A DNA stretch of 61,247 nt from an uncultured Paracoccaceae bacterium (GCA_937873685.1 CALMYO010000134.1:1-61247), one strand, 5' to 3'; positions 36,145 through 44,849 are shown, numbered from the stretch's first letter. Notes: generated by a model not told the origin, from the sequence alone. Numbers and translations are program-made.

Positions 36145-36861
36145 TCAAGCGCCCGGCGCCCAGTAAACCTTCAGCGGCGCGGGAAGCGCAGCCAGTACGG
36201 CGCGGACCGGCATGGCGTTGACCGGCCCTCTGGCAAGCGCGGCACGCAGCGTTTCCTTCTTCTCCAGCCCCTCGATATGCAGCGCGACACATCGCGCCGA
36301 GACGATGACGGGCAAGGTGAGTGTGAGGCGCGGTTCGCCGGCTTCCGCCGCAGCGATTGCGGCGACGCGGCGATCCGTCTTGCGGTCGAGCGCTGCGCCC
36401 AGGCCGGCCGCATCGGGAAAGAACGATGCGGTGTGGCCATCCGTTCCCATGCCGAGCACCACGCAGTCGAAGGGCAGCTGCAATCCGGCAAGCGCGGCTT
36501 CGCTGCGGTCCGCCGCGTCCGCCAGTTCGCCGGCCGTCACGAACGAAGCGAAGCGTGCGCGCGCCGCATGCGCCTGCAGCAGGTTCAGCGTCACCAGCCG
36601 CGCGTTGGATCGTTCGCTGGAAGCCGGCACCAGCCGTTCGTCGACCAGCGTCACCGTTACCTTGTCCCAGGCAATCGGCCGCGCCGACAACGACCGCAGG
36701 AATTGCTTTGGCGTCGTGCCGCCGGAGACCGCAAGAACAGCCTTGCCGCGTTCTGCGATCGCCGCGTCGAGCCGCGACGCGATGTCGGCCGAAAGCCGTT
36801 CCGCAAGGCTTTCCGGCGAGGCGAACTCGATCAGATCGACGCTTGGCGGCTTCGTCGTCAT
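36145..36861 (-). CDS. pgl: 6-phosphogluconolactonase
   Basis: The protein has 238 residues, normal for the DevB/SOL type. AVSGGTTPKQFLRSL at about 42-56 and VTLVDERLVP at about 70-79 are family signatures, and GMGTDGHTASFFP near 135-147 completes the active site. It hydrolyses 6-phosphogluconolactone in the pentose phosphate and Entner-Doudoroff routes. Its ATG overlaps the zwf stop by four bases, showing translational coupling. The edd gene that often follows pgl in rhizobia is not here. Confidence 0.95.
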   Translation of the reverse strand: MTTKPPSVDLIEFASPESLAERLSADIASRLDAAIAERGKAVLAVSGGTTPKQFLRSLSARPIAWDKVTVTLVDERLVPASSERSNARLVTLNLLQAHAARARFASFVTAGELADAADRSEAALAGLQLPFDCVVLGMGTDGHTASFFPDAAGLGAALDRKTDRRVAAIAAAEAGEPRLTLTLPVIVSARCVALHIEGLEKKETLRAALARGPVNAMPVRAVLAALPAPLKVYWAPGA

Positions 36862-38327
36862 GCGTCGTGCCAGGTACGGCCGTCGCGCTCGATCAGGGCG
36901 ATTGCGCCCGACGGACCCCAGGTTCCGGCGGTATAATTACGCGCCGGCTGCCGCGTCTCGGCCCAGGCCTTGAGGATCGGATCGACCCATTTCCATGCCG
37001 CCTCCACTTCGTCGCGGCGCATGAACAGCGTCTGGTTGCCGCGGATGACGTCCATCACGAGCCGCTCATAGGCGTCCGGATTGCGGCCCTCGAACTCCTC
37101 GGCAAAGCTCATGTCCAGCGCCACGTGGCGCAGGCGCATGCCGCCGGGGCCCGGATCCTTGATCATGATCCACTGCTTCACACCCTCGTCCGGCTGCAGG
37201 CGGATGACCAGCTGGTTGGCGACCAGCTGGCCGGCGCTGCGCTCGAAGATCGAATGCGGCACCGGCTTGAACTGGATGACGATTTCCGACTGCCGCGCCG
37301 CGAGGCGTTTTCCCGTACGCAGGTAGAACGGCACACCGGCCCAGCGCCAGTTCTCGATCTCCGCCTTGATCGCGACGAAAGTTTCCGTTTCACTCGCGCC
37401 GTTCTCCAGTTCCTCCAGATAGCCTTTCACCGCGCCTCCGTTGGAGGCGCCAGCGACATACTGGCCGCGCACGGTGAGTTTCTCGGCGTTCGTCTGGTCG
37501 ATCGGAGTGAGGGCGCGCAGGATTTTCAGCTTCTCGTCGCGCACCGCATGGGCGTCGAGAAACGCCGGCGGCTCCATCGCCACGAGACAGACCAGTTGCA
37601 GCAGGTGGTTCTGCACCATGTCGCGCAGTGCGCCGGCCTTGTCGTAATAGCCGGCGCGGCTTTCCAGCCCGACCGATTCGGCGACAGTGATCTGCACATG
37701 GTCGATGTGGTTGCAGTTCCACAGCGGCTCGTACAGCACGTTGCCGAAACGCAACGCCATCAGGTTCTGCACCGTCTCCTTGCCGAGATAGTGGTCGATG
37801 CGGAAAATTTGCGATTCGTCGAAAACCTGGCCGATGGCGTCGTTGAGCGTGCGCGCCGAGGCGAGATCGCGGCCGATCGGTTTTTCCACCACGATGCGAG
37901 TGTTGGCGGTGATCAACCCGTGCTGCTTCAGCCGGTTGGCGATCTCGCCGAACAGGGACGGGCCAACAGCGAGGTAGTACGCGCGCACCGTCTCGCTCTT
38001 GCCGATCGCCGTTTTCAGTTGTTTCCAGCCCTTGTCCGTCATGGCGTCGACGGCGACATAACTCAGCCGCGACAGGAATGCCGCGAGCTCGGTTTCGTCG
38101 ATGTCCTGCTTGCGCACATGCTCCAGAATGGCCGCGCGGGCGAAGTCACGATAAGCCGCATCGTCCATCGCAGCCCGCGAGACCCCGACGATCCGGGTCG
38201 GATCGGTCAGTTGACCGGTGCGTTGGCGATGATAGAGCGCCGGCAGCAGCTTGCGCTCGGCAAGATCGCCGGTGCCGCCGAAAATGATGAAATCGAAGGG
38301 GTCGACCGGGATGATCTGGCTGGTCAT
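36858..38327 (-). CDS. zwf: glucose-6-phosphate dehydrogenase
   Basis: The protein has 489 residues from ATG 38327. The nucleotide motif GGTGDLAERKLLPAL begins near residue 17; EKPIGRDL and the active-site motif RIDHYLGK are present. It oxidises glucose 6-phosphate with NADP or NAD as the entry to the pentose phosphate and Entner-Doudoroff pathways. It is the first gene of zwf-pgl. An AATCGATT site lies 44 bases upstream of the start, a likely operator for a LacI-type regulator. Confidence 0.96.
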   Translation of the reverse strand: MTSQIIPVDPFDFIIFGGTGDLAERKLLPALYHRQRTGQLTDPTRIVGVSRAAMDDAAYRDFARAAILEHVRKQDIDETELAAFLSRLSYVAVDAMTDKGWKQLKTAIGKSETVRAYYLAVGPSLFGEIANRLKQHGLITANTRIVVEKPIGRDLASARTLNDAIGQVFDESQIFRIDHYLGKETVQNLMALRFGNVLYEPLWNCNHIDHVQITVAESVGLESRAGYYDKAGALRDMVQNHLLQLVCLVAMEPPAFLDAHAVRDEKLKILRALTPIDQTNAEKLTVRGQYVAGASNGGAVKGYLEELENGASETETFVAIKAEIENWRWAGVPFYLRTGKRLAARQSEIVIQFKPVPHSIFERSAGQLVANQLVIRLQPDEGVKQWIMIKDPGPGGMRLRHVALDMSFAEEFEGRNPDAYERLVMDVIRGNQTLFMRRDEVEAAWKWVDPILKAWAETRQPARNYTAGTWGPSGAIALIERDGRTWHDA

Positions 38328-38368
38328 GGGCTTTCGCCTTCCTGGCGCTGCGTCGCCGCCTGCATAAT

Positions 38369-38382
38369 CTAATCGATTTAAA
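38369..38382 (-). promoter_or_regulatory. ATCGAT-centred operator candidate upstream of zwf
   Basis: AATCGATT at 38371-38378 sits in an AT-rich context (TAATCGATTTAAAA). LacI-family operators usually have a central CG dyad like this. The same 8-mer occurs before the MFS gene (8715-8722) and before the LsrF-like aldolase (53815-53822). In Sinorhizobium the LacI-type regulator PckR controls central carbon genes including zwf; whether this is its site is an inference. Confidence 0.45.
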
Positions 38383-38508
38383 AATGGAAGTGCGGTGCAG
38401 CACTTTTTGTATCGGCGTGCACCGACGCATCGCGGGGCGTTGGCGAACCGCGCTGGCGGCGATAGACTGCGGAGAAGACAAGCACCATCGGGATCGGAGC
38501 AATTTTTC

Positions 38509-39984
38509 ATGAACGTCAACGCCGGAACCTCGGCCGCGGTTGCGCCGGTCCATGCACAAATGATCGACGGGCGACCGCAACAGGCGCTCTCCGGCGAGAC
38601 GCTTGCCGTTTCCTGTCCGTCTGACGGCGTCGAGTTCGCGCGCATTCCCCGCTCGGGCGAGGCCGATGTCGACCTTGCCGTCGCCGCCGCGCGGCGCGCC
38701 TTCGAAACGGGGCCGTGGGCGCGCATGCCGGCCGTCGAGCGCGGCCGCATCCTCACGCGCCTCGGCCTGCTGGTCGAGCGCGAGCGTGCCGCGCTTGGCG
38801 AACTGGAATCGCGCGACACCGGCAAGCCGTTGCGCCAGGGCGCCGCCGACGTCACGGCGACGATGCGTTACTACGAGTTCTACGGCGGCGCGGCCGACAA
38901 GTTGCATGGCGACACGATCCCCTTCCTCGACGGCTATACCGCGCTGACGTTGCGCGAGCCGCACGGCGTTGTCGCCGGCATCATTCCGTGGAACTATCCG
39001 CTGCAGATCCTCGCCCGCGTCGCCGGGGCGGCGCTCGCCATGGGCAACACGCTGGTGGTCAAGCCGGCGGAAGACGCGTCGCTGACCACGCTGCGCATTG
39101 CCGAACTGGCGCTGGAGGCCGGCTTGCCGGAAGGCGTGTTCAATGTCGTCACCGGACTCGGCGCGGAAGCCGGGGCGGCGCTGTCGCGCCATCGCGACGT
39201 CGATTACGTCACCTTCACCGGTTCGCCGCTGACCGGCACGGCAATCCAGCAGGCGGCGGCGATCCACAATCGCGGGGTGACAATGGAGCTTGGCGGCAAG
39301 TCGCCGCAGATCGTCTTCGCCGACGCCGATCTCGACGCCGCGCTGCCGTACCTGGTCAACGCGATCATCCAGAACGGCGGACAGACCTGTTCGGCCGGCA
39401 GCCGCATCCTGGTCGAGAAGCCGGTCTATGAACGGGTCTCGACCGCGCTGGCCGAACGGTTCTCGGCGCTGGTGGCGGCGCCGCACTGGGCCGACCGCGA
39501 TCTCGGCGCCCTCATCAACGCCCGGCAGGCGGCGCGCGTGGCCGGTTTCGTTGAGGCGGCGATCGAGGCCGGCGCGCCGGTGCTGGCGCGCGGCTCCGTT
39601 GCAGCGGATGCGCCATCGGGCGGCCATTACCAGGCGCCGGTGCTGTTCGGCGCGGTCGACCCGCAAAGCGCTCTGGCGCAGCAGGAGGTATTCGGCCCCG
39701 TCCTTGCCCTGACCGCCTTCGACGGCGAGGAAGAGGCGATCCGCATTGCCAACTCCACCGAATTCGGCCTCGTCGCTTCGGTCTGGACCGCCGACGGCGC
39801 CCGCCAGCACCGCGTGGCCAAGCGGGTGCGCGCCGGCCAGGTCTTCGTCAATGCGTACGGCGCCGGCGGCGGCATCGAACTGCCCTTCGGCGGGTTCAAG
39901 CGCTCCGGCCACGGCAGGGAAAAGGGACTGGAAGCGCTCTATGACATGAGCGCGACGAAAACCGTCGTCTTCCGGCACGGGTGA
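38509..39984 (+). CDS. aldehyde dehydrogenase (betaine-aldehyde-dehydrogenase-like)
   Basis: The protein has 491 residues from ATG 38509, with GGAG nine bases upstream. Catalytic residues are C294 (NGGQTCSAGS), E260 (MELGGKSP), N162 (IPWNYP) and K185. It oxidises an aldehyde to the acid with NAD(P). The family is large; gamma-aminobutyraldehyde, betaine aldehyde or other substrates are possible. It is followed by a 151-base gap with two dyads and then an SDR gene in the same direction, which may act in the same route. Confidence 0.9.
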   Translation: MNVNAGTSAAVAPVHAQMIDGRPQQALSGETLAVSCPSDGVEFARIPRSGEADVDLAVAAARRAFETGPWARMPAVERGRILTRLGLLVERERAALGELESRDTGKPLRQGAADVTATMRYYEFYGGAADKLHGDTIPFLDGYTALTLREPHGVVAGIIPWNYPLQILARVAGAALAMGNTLVVKPAEDASLTTLRIAELALEAGLPEGVFNVVTGLGAEAGAALSRHRDVDYVTFTGSPLTGTAIQQAAAIHNRGVTMELGGKSPQIVFADADLDAALPYLVNAIIQNGGQTCSAGSRILVEKPVYERVSTALAERFSALVAAPHWADRDLGALINARQAARVAGFVEAAIEAGAPVLARGSVAADAPSGGHYQAPVLFGAVDPQSALAQQEVFGPVLALTAFDGEEEAIRIANSTEFGLVASVWTADGARQHRVAKRVRAGQVFVNAYGAGGGIELPFGGFKRSGHGREKGLEALYDMSATKTVVFRHG

Positions 39985-40022
39985 CCACGGCCTGCTTCCC
40001 TAAAGTAATTTCAATTCGATCG

Positions 40023-40085
40023 TTTCGCGTGCGAAATCATTCAGTATTTTGACGGGACGACGCGCATAAACGCTTGCGTGCGCAA
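40023..40085 (+). promoter_or_regulatory. two related inverted repeats, operator candidates before the SDR-LuxR genes
   Basis: TTTCGCGTGCGAAA at 40023-40036 and TTGCGTGCGCAA at 40074-40085 are both dyads around a TG or GT centre and share GCGTGCG. Their centres are 50 bp apart, close to five helix turns. They lie 50-115 bases before the SDR start. A regulator dimer pair could bind both; the LuxR-type protein encoded downstream is one candidate. Confidence 0.45.
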
Positions 40086-40135
40086 ACGCACATGGCATTA
40101 TTGCCAGTGTGGCGAGGCGAGGGATTACAAGGGCA

Positions 40136-40885
40136 ATGGCGAGACTGGAAGGCAAGGTTGCGATCGTGACCGGCGGCGCGTCGGGATTCGGCGCGGGCAT
40201 GGCGAAGCGTTTCGCCGAAGAGGGCGCAAGGGTCGTCGTCGCCGACCTGAACGGCAAGGGCGCAGCCGAGGTGGCTGCCGATGCCGGCAATGGCGCGATT
40301 GGCGTTGCGGCCGATGTCGCGCTGCGCAAGGACATCGACCGCATGGTCCAGTCGGCGCTCGACGCCTTCGGCCGCATCGACATCCTCGTCAACAACGCCG
40401 GCTATACCCATCGTAACGGCGACATGCTGAAGGTCGACGAAACCACCTTCGACACGATCTTTGCCGTCAACATGAAGGCGATTTACCACTCCGCGCTGGC
40501 GGTCGTGCCGGTGATGGAGAAGCAGGGTGGGGGGACGATCATCACCACGGCGTCGACGGCGGGCCTGCGGCCAAGGCCGGGCCTGACCTGGTACAACGCC
40601 TCGAAAGGCTGGGCGATCACCGCCACGAAATCGATGGCGGTCGAGCTTGCGCCGAAGAGGATCCGCGTGAACTGCCTGTGTCCGGTTGCCGGCGAAACGG
40701 GCATGCTGGCGCAGTTCATGGGCGAGGACACACCCGAAATTCGCGCGCGCTTCAAGTCGGTGATCCCGCTCGGGCGGTTTTCTACCCCGCTCGACATCGC
40801 CAACGCCGCGCTGTGGCTTGCTTCCGACGAGGCGGAGTTCATCACCGGCGTTGCGCTCGAGGTCGACGGCGGACGCTGCATTTGA
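40136..40885 (+). CDS. short-chain dehydrogenase/reductase (SDR)
   Basis: The protein has 249 residues, normal for classical SDRs. The cofactor motif TGGASGFGAG lies near 12-21, NNAG near 88, and the active site is S-x12-YxxxK as TTASTAGL...WYNASK. D at the end of the second strand (VVADLNG) favours NAD(H). The C-terminus ITGVALEVDGGRCI is typical. It oxidises or reduces an alcohol or keto group; the substrate is unknown. Its TGA overlaps the TTG start of the LuxR-type gene, so both are coupled. Confidence 0.9.
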   Translation: MARLEGKVAIVTGGASGFGAGMAKRFAEEGARVVVADLNGKGAAEVAADAGNGAIGVAADVALRKDIDRMVQSALDAFGRIDILVNNAGYTHRNGDMLKVDETTFDTIFAVNMKAIYHSALAVVPVMEKQGGGTIITTASTAGLRPRPGLTWYNASKGWAITATKSMAVELAPKRIRVNCLCPVAGETGMLAQFMGEDTPEIRARFKSVIPLGRFSTPLDIANAALWLASDEAEFITGVALEVDGGRCI

Positions 40886-41721
40886 AGAATCCCGACCGTT
40901 TCGACAGCGTATTGCCGCACGAGGTTGCGCTCGGCGAGCAGTTGGCGCGCTTCCTGCACGAACTTGACAGCCGGGCGACCTGCGCCGACACGTGGCGGCA
41001 TTTCCGCGGGTTCGCCCAGTCGCACGGGTTTGCCCATGTCACGTACAGCTTCTCGTCCGGTTTTCCGCAGGAGAGGCCGGATGTGTTCATGCTCACCACC
41101 CTGCCGGCGGACTGGGGAAAGCATGTCCGCTTCAACCCGACGCTGACGCAATCCTCCTACACCCGGCTGCACACGGCGCGTAAGCAGACCTCATTCCTTT
41201 TCGGCGTCGAGTTCTCCGAGCAATACAACGATATTCCTGCCTATCAGACGATGTTGGAACGCTTGGCGGATTTCGGGTTTCGCGCGGCGATCGGCATGCC
41301 GTTGAGGAGCAGTTGCGCGCCGTTTCTCGGACGCGTCTCGCTCGGCAATCGAATGGATCGTGAAGCGTTTCTCAATCTGCTCAGCCGTCACGGCCTGACC
41401 CTGAATGTCGCGGCCTGGCACTTCCACGCCCAGTATCTGCGGCTTTTCCGCCAGGAGAAGCTCGAAGCGGTGAAGCTATCGCCCAAGCAGCAGGAGATCG
41501 TTCGGCTGGTTGGTGAGGGAAAGCTTGACAAGCAGATCGCCGCCGAGCTCGGCATTTCGTTCTCGGCGGTACGCCGGAGACTGGAAGCAGCGCTGGCGCG
41601 GCTCGATCTTGGCAATCGCAACGAACTGGCGGCGGAAGCCGTACGGAGGGGCCTGGTGCGGGATCGCGTCTTCAATCCCGGAACGGAAGAAACGACGATC
41701 CTGATCGATCACGCAGACTGA
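40882..41721 (+). CDS. LuxR-type regulator with autoinducer-binding-like N-terminal domain
   Basis: The protein has 279 residues from TTG 40882, which overlaps the SDR stop (TTGA). The C-terminal helix-turn-helix (about 205-262) reads LSPKQQEIVRLVGEGKLDKQIA and continues with AVRRRLEAALARL. The N-terminal 190 residues resemble the autoinducer-binding domain in length and in the pattern GFAHVTYSF and GFRAAIGMPLR, but the known acyl-homoserine-lactone residues are not evident and no luxI is nearby. It is therefore a LuxR solo. It sits between the SDR and a ketosynthase III; likely targets are these. Confidence 0.8.
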   Translation: MKNPDRFDSVLPHEVALGEQLARFLHELDSRATCADTWRHFRGFAQSHGFAHVTYSFSSGFPQERPDVFMLTTLPADWGKHVRFNPTLTQSSYTRLHTARKQTSFLFGVEFSEQYNDIPAYQTMLERLADFGFRAAIGMPLRSSCAPFLGRVSLGNRMDREAFLNLLSRHGLTLNVAAWHFHAQYLRLFRQEKLEAVKLSPKQQEIVRLVGEGKLDKQIAAELGISFSAVRRRLEAALARLDLGNRNELAAEAVRRGLVRDRVFNPGTEETTILIDHAD

Positions 41722-41736
41722 GGCAAATCTCCGAGC

Positions 41737-41754
41737 CTGCCATTTTATTGGCAG
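41737..41754. promoter_or_regulatory. 18-bp inverted repeat between LuxR-type gene and ketosynthase
   Basis: CTGCCA-TTTTAT-TGGCAG is a perfect 6-6-6 dyad 15 bases after the regulator stop and 49 before the ketosynthase start. The placement fits an operator for the ketosynthase. It is two bases longer than the CT-N12-AG pattern of classical lux boxes. A transcript stem is the alternative. Confidence 0.5.
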
Positions 41755-41803
41755 TCCCGGTCGGCTAATGTTCATTCCGCGTATTTGAAACAAGGGATTC
41801 GCC

Positions 41804-42928
41804 ATGCACGGCGTCGCCATTTCAGCCACCGGCGTGTTCACGCCGGAAGAAACCATTTCCAACACGGAGCTTGTGGCCGCTTTCAACGCCTTTGCCGAGC
41901 GGCAGAATGCCCACAACGCGGATGCGATCGCGCGAGGCGAGAAAGAACCGGTGCCGCATTCCAGCGAGGAGTTCATCCTCAAGGCTTCCGGCATCGAAAG
42001 CCGCCACGTGCTGGACAAGACCGGTGTGCTCGATCCCGCCATCATGCATCCGTTGCTGCGTGAGCGCGGCGACGATGAAATCGGCCAGATGGCGGAGATG
42101 GCGGTTGCGGCTGCAACAGATGCTCTGGCAAAGGCCGGTCGCAGCCCCGCCGACATCGACGGCGTGATCTGTGCGGCTTCGAACCACGAGCGCGCCTATC
42201 CCGCAATCGCCATCGAGGTGCAGGATGCGCTCGGCATCCGCGGTTTCGGCTTCGACATGAACGTGGCCTGTTCCTCCGCGACCTTCGGCATCCAGGCCGC
42301 GGCGGACATGATCCGGTCCGGCTCAGCGCGGTCGATCCTGATGGTCAATCCGGAGATCTGCTCGGCGCATCTGGAATGGCGCGATCGCGACTGCCACTTC
42401 ATCTTCGGCGACGTGTGTACGGCGGTGGTGCTGGAACGCAGCGAGGCTGCTGCCCCAGATCACCGCTTCGACATCGTCTCGACGCGCTGCCTGACGCAGT
42501 TTTCCAACAACATCCGCAACAACAACGGCTTCCTTCGCCGCACGCGCCCGGGCCACATGGCCGACCGGCGCGACATGCTGTTCCGCCAGGAGGGACGCAA
42601 GGTCTTCAAGCAGGTCGTGCCGATGGTGTCGGACATGATCCTCGGCCATCTCCGCGACGAAGGCATCGGCGCCGGCGAGATCAGCCGGTTGTGGCTGCAC
42701 CAGGCCAACAAGGCAATGAACGACCTGATCGGCGAAAAGGTGCTGGGGCGAAAGCCGGCGCCGGGCGAGCAGCCGAACATCCTGCAGGACTACGCCAACA
42801 CCTCCTCGGCAGGCTCCATCATCGCCTTCTCGAAATACAGCGACGACTTGCCCTCCGGCGCGCTCGGCGTGATCTGTTCATTCGGCGCCGGATATTCCGT
42901 TGGCAGCGTCATCGTCCGCCGCGCCTGA
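41804..42928 (+). CDS. beta-ketoacyl-ACP synthase III-like enzyme
   Basis: The protein has 374 residues, about 55 more than E. coli FabH. The thiolase-fold triad is complete: C156 (VACSSATFG), H299 (LHQANK) and N332 (YANTSSAGS). An extra segment at about 30-60 lies near the substrate entrance. It should condense an acyl-CoA or acyl-ACP with a malonyl thioester or a second acyl group. It stands alone, not in a fab operon, next to a LuxR-type regulator, so a special product (signal or lipid) is more likely than bulk fatty acid synthesis. AAGGG precedes the start. Confidence 0.87.
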   Translation: MHGVAISATGVFTPEETISNTELVAAFNAFAERQNAHNADAIARGEKEPVPHSSEEFILKASGIESRHVLDKTGVLDPAIMHPLLRERGDDEIGQMAEMAVAAATDALAKAGRSPADIDGVICAASNHERAYPAIAIEVQDALGIRGFGFDMNVACSSATFGIQAAADMIRSGSARSILMVNPEICSAHLEWRDRDCHFIFGDVCTAVVLERSEAAAPDHRFDIVSTRCLTQFSNNIRNNNGFLRRTRPGHMADRRDMLFRQEGRKVFKQVVPMVSDMILGHLRDEGIGAGEISRLWLHQANKAMNDLIGEKVLGRKPAPGEQPNILQDYANTSSAGSIIAFSKYSDDLPSGALGVICSFGAGYSVGSVIVRRA

Positions 42929-43066
42929 ATGCGTGAATTTTATCCAACGTATCCATGGAATTTTAACCATGTCTATTTACACTATGTTTACTTGTCGCGT
43001 CGCCGTTAACACCTGAATCACGACCGCATGCTACACGTCGCGCCTGTTCTTCAGGCGAGGTCGAAC

Positions 43067-43246
43067 ATGAACGATGCGGCACAGGTATCACGCGGTCGAA
43101 GGCAGTTCCTCATGCGCGGGACTGCCGTTCTGGCCCTTGCGGCGGGTTTCAAGGTCACGCCACAAACCGGACAAGCGCTTGCAAAGGTTCGAGAGGACCT
43201 TCTGCTGAAAGACGGCTGGCTGGTGTTCGAGGAGGATCTGGCATGA
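43067..43246 (+). CDS. small Tat-signal protein coupled to a GMC oxidoreductase
   Basis: The 59-residue protein starts at ATG 43067 (GCGAGG six bases upstream). A twin-arginine motif GRRQFLMRG lies at 10-18 with a hydrophobic stretch to about residue 27, then only about 30 more residues ending EDLLLKDGWLVFEEDLA. Its stop overlaps the GMC start as ATGA. The GMC enzyme has no signal of its own, so this protein probably escorts it through the Tat pore, as small subunits do for some membrane sugar and alcohol dehydrogenases. The role is inferred. Confidence 0.8.
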   Translation: MNDAAQVSRGRRQFLMRGTAVLALAAGFKVTPQTGQALAKVREDLLLKDGWLVFEEDLA

Positions 43247-44682
43247 TCTTCCAGTCGATCGAACAGTATCGCACTTCCGGCTTTGCGCCGCAGGTTCTGA
43301 TCGTCGGCAGCGGCCCGGCCGGCATCACTGCAGCGCGCAAGCTGGCGTCACGCGGCGTGCCGGTGACGATCCTCGAAGCGGGAGCGGCGGAGTACACCGA
43401 CGAATCGCAGGATTTCTACCGGGGCGCGCTCGACGGCGACCCGTATTTCGACCTCGACGTCACGCGGCTGCGCGAATTCGGCGGCTGCTCCAACCACTGG
43501 GCCGGCTGGTGCCGCGTGCTTGAGAAGCACGATTTCGAAAAGCGGGCGCATATTCCGCATTCGGGGTGGCCGATCAGCCGCGCCGACATCGACCCATACC
43601 TCAACGAAACGCGGGAAATTCTCGGCCTGCGCGACTGGACTGCAGACATCCGCATCAACGACGACATCCGCCAGTTCGAGATGATCAAGAGCGAAGCGGT
43701 GCGCTTTCGCGAAAAATTCGGGCCCGAACTGGAGAAATCCGAACGGATCGCCGTCGTCCTCAACACCTATGCAACCGCGCTGATTGGCGACGGGCAACGA
43801 ATCAATTCGGTCGAGGTGTTCTCCGCAGGCACGCCAGCCGGTTCGCTTGCCGCCCCTGTCGTGGTGGCAGCGACGGGCGGTCTGGAAAACGAGCGCCTGC
43901 TGCTGTGGTCGAACGAGCGCAGCAATGGCGGCGCCGTGCCGCATGCGGCTGCGCTCGGACGCTACTGGATGGAGCACAACCATTTCCTTGTTGGCCATGC
44001 GCTGCTGTTTCGCGACGATGCCATTGCCTGGGACGAGACCGGCGAGGCTTTCCTGACGGTTTCGCCGGAGGCGATGGCGCGGCGAGAGATCGGCAACTTC
44101 GGTGTGCGCGTGGTGCCGATGCCCTATCACGGGGCAAAGCGACTTGTGGCCAGTCTTGCCTGTGTTGCGCCGCGACTGACCGAGATGATGTCGGATTCCA
44201 TCGGCGCGCATCTCAGCTGTTCGGCGCAATTGCATCTCGCCTGGGAGCAAGCGCCCGATCCGGACAACAGGGTCACGCTTTCGGCAACCGAACGCGATGC
44301 GGCCGACGTGCCGCGCATAGAGTTGCACTGGAAGAAGCGCGCCTTCGAGCATCACACCATGATCGAAGCGATGCGACTGCTCGGCCATTGCTTTGCTTCA
44401 AAGGGAATCGGCCGGGTGCGGTTCGACGACTGGGTGATCAACGAGGACGGATATCCGGCAGAACTGGAAATCGCAGGCCACCACCACATGGGTGGCACCC
44501 GCATGGGATCCGATCCGGCTGTGAGCGTCGTCGATGCGCATCAGCGCGTGCACGGCATGCAGAACCTGTATGTGGCCGGATCGTCGGTCTTCACCACCGG
44601 CGGGCAGTGCACGCCGACAACGACGATTACCGCCCTGTCGCTCAGGCTCGGCGAGCATCTGGCGCAAGCGATCGGCGCGTGA
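43243..44682 (+). CDS. GMC family FAD oxidoreductase
   Basis: The protein has 479 residues. The FAD motif is VLIVGSGPAGITAA near 18-31, with the C-terminal GSSVFTTGGQCTPTTTI and the HHHMGGTRMG segment at 413-422 that carries the family's active-site histidine region. It oxidises an alcohol, sugar or sterol-type substrate. There is no N-terminal signal; export together with the overlapping Tat protein is likely, and it would then work in the periplasm. No cytochrome subunit is nearby, so the electron acceptor is open. Confidence 0.88.
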   Translation: MIFQSIEQYRTSGFAPQVLIVGSGPAGITAARKLASRGVPVTILEAGAAEYTDESQDFYRGALDGDPYFDLDVTRLREFGGCSNHWAGWCRVLEKHDFEKRAHIPHSGWPISRADIDPYLNETREILGLRDWTADIRINDDIRQFEMIKSEAVRFREKFGPELEKSERIAVVLNTYATALIGDGQRINSVEVFSAGTPAGSLAAPVVVAATGGLENERLLLWSNERSNGGAVPHAAALGRYWMEHNHFLVGHALLFRDDAIAWDETGEAFLTVSPEAMARREIGNFGVRVVPMPYHGAKRLVASLACVAPRLTEMMSDSIGAHLSCSAQLHLAWEQAPDPDNRVTLSATERDAADVPRIELHWKKRAFEHHTMIEAMRLLGHCFASKGIGRVRFDDWVINEDGYPAELEIAGHHHMGGTRMGSDPAVSVVDAHQRVHGMQNLYVAGSSVFTTGGQCTPTTTITALSLRLGEHLAQAIGA

Positions 44683-44762
44683 CGGCGCTGACCGACCGAC
44701 GGCGCGCCGGCCCATGACACATCGGGTCATTGCGGGGTAAGGGGAAATTGCCCGCAAATCGT

Positions 44763-44796
44763 CACAGCTTCGCCGCAACGCTGCTGCGAAGCTGTG
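44763..44796. terminator. 11-bp hairpin after the GMC gene
   Basis: CACAGCTTCGC (44763-44773) pairs perfectly with GCGAAGCTGTG (44786-44796), with a 12-base loop. It lies 80 bases after the GMC stop and 53 before the next start. No T run follows, so it may be a 3' stem of the GMC transcript or a 5' leader stem of the small gene downstream. Confidence 0.45.
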
Positions 44797-44849
44797 CAAT
44801 GAATGGCTCGGTCGGAGCGCCCCTGCCGAGCTGAAACTGGAAACCTGCC

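Noticed and set aside
38509-39984. A firm betB (betaine aldehyde dehydrogenase) call.
   Set aside because: No betA, betI or choline transporter is adjacent, and the family is too wide for a substrate call.
41737-41754. A classical lux box.
   Set aside because: The CT...AG spacing is 14 and not 12, and no luxI is nearby. It is kept only as a general operator candidate.
41804-42928. The housekeeping fabH gene.
   Set aside because: It is not next to plsX, rpmF or ihfA, is about 55 residues longer than FabH, and lies in an accessory cluster.
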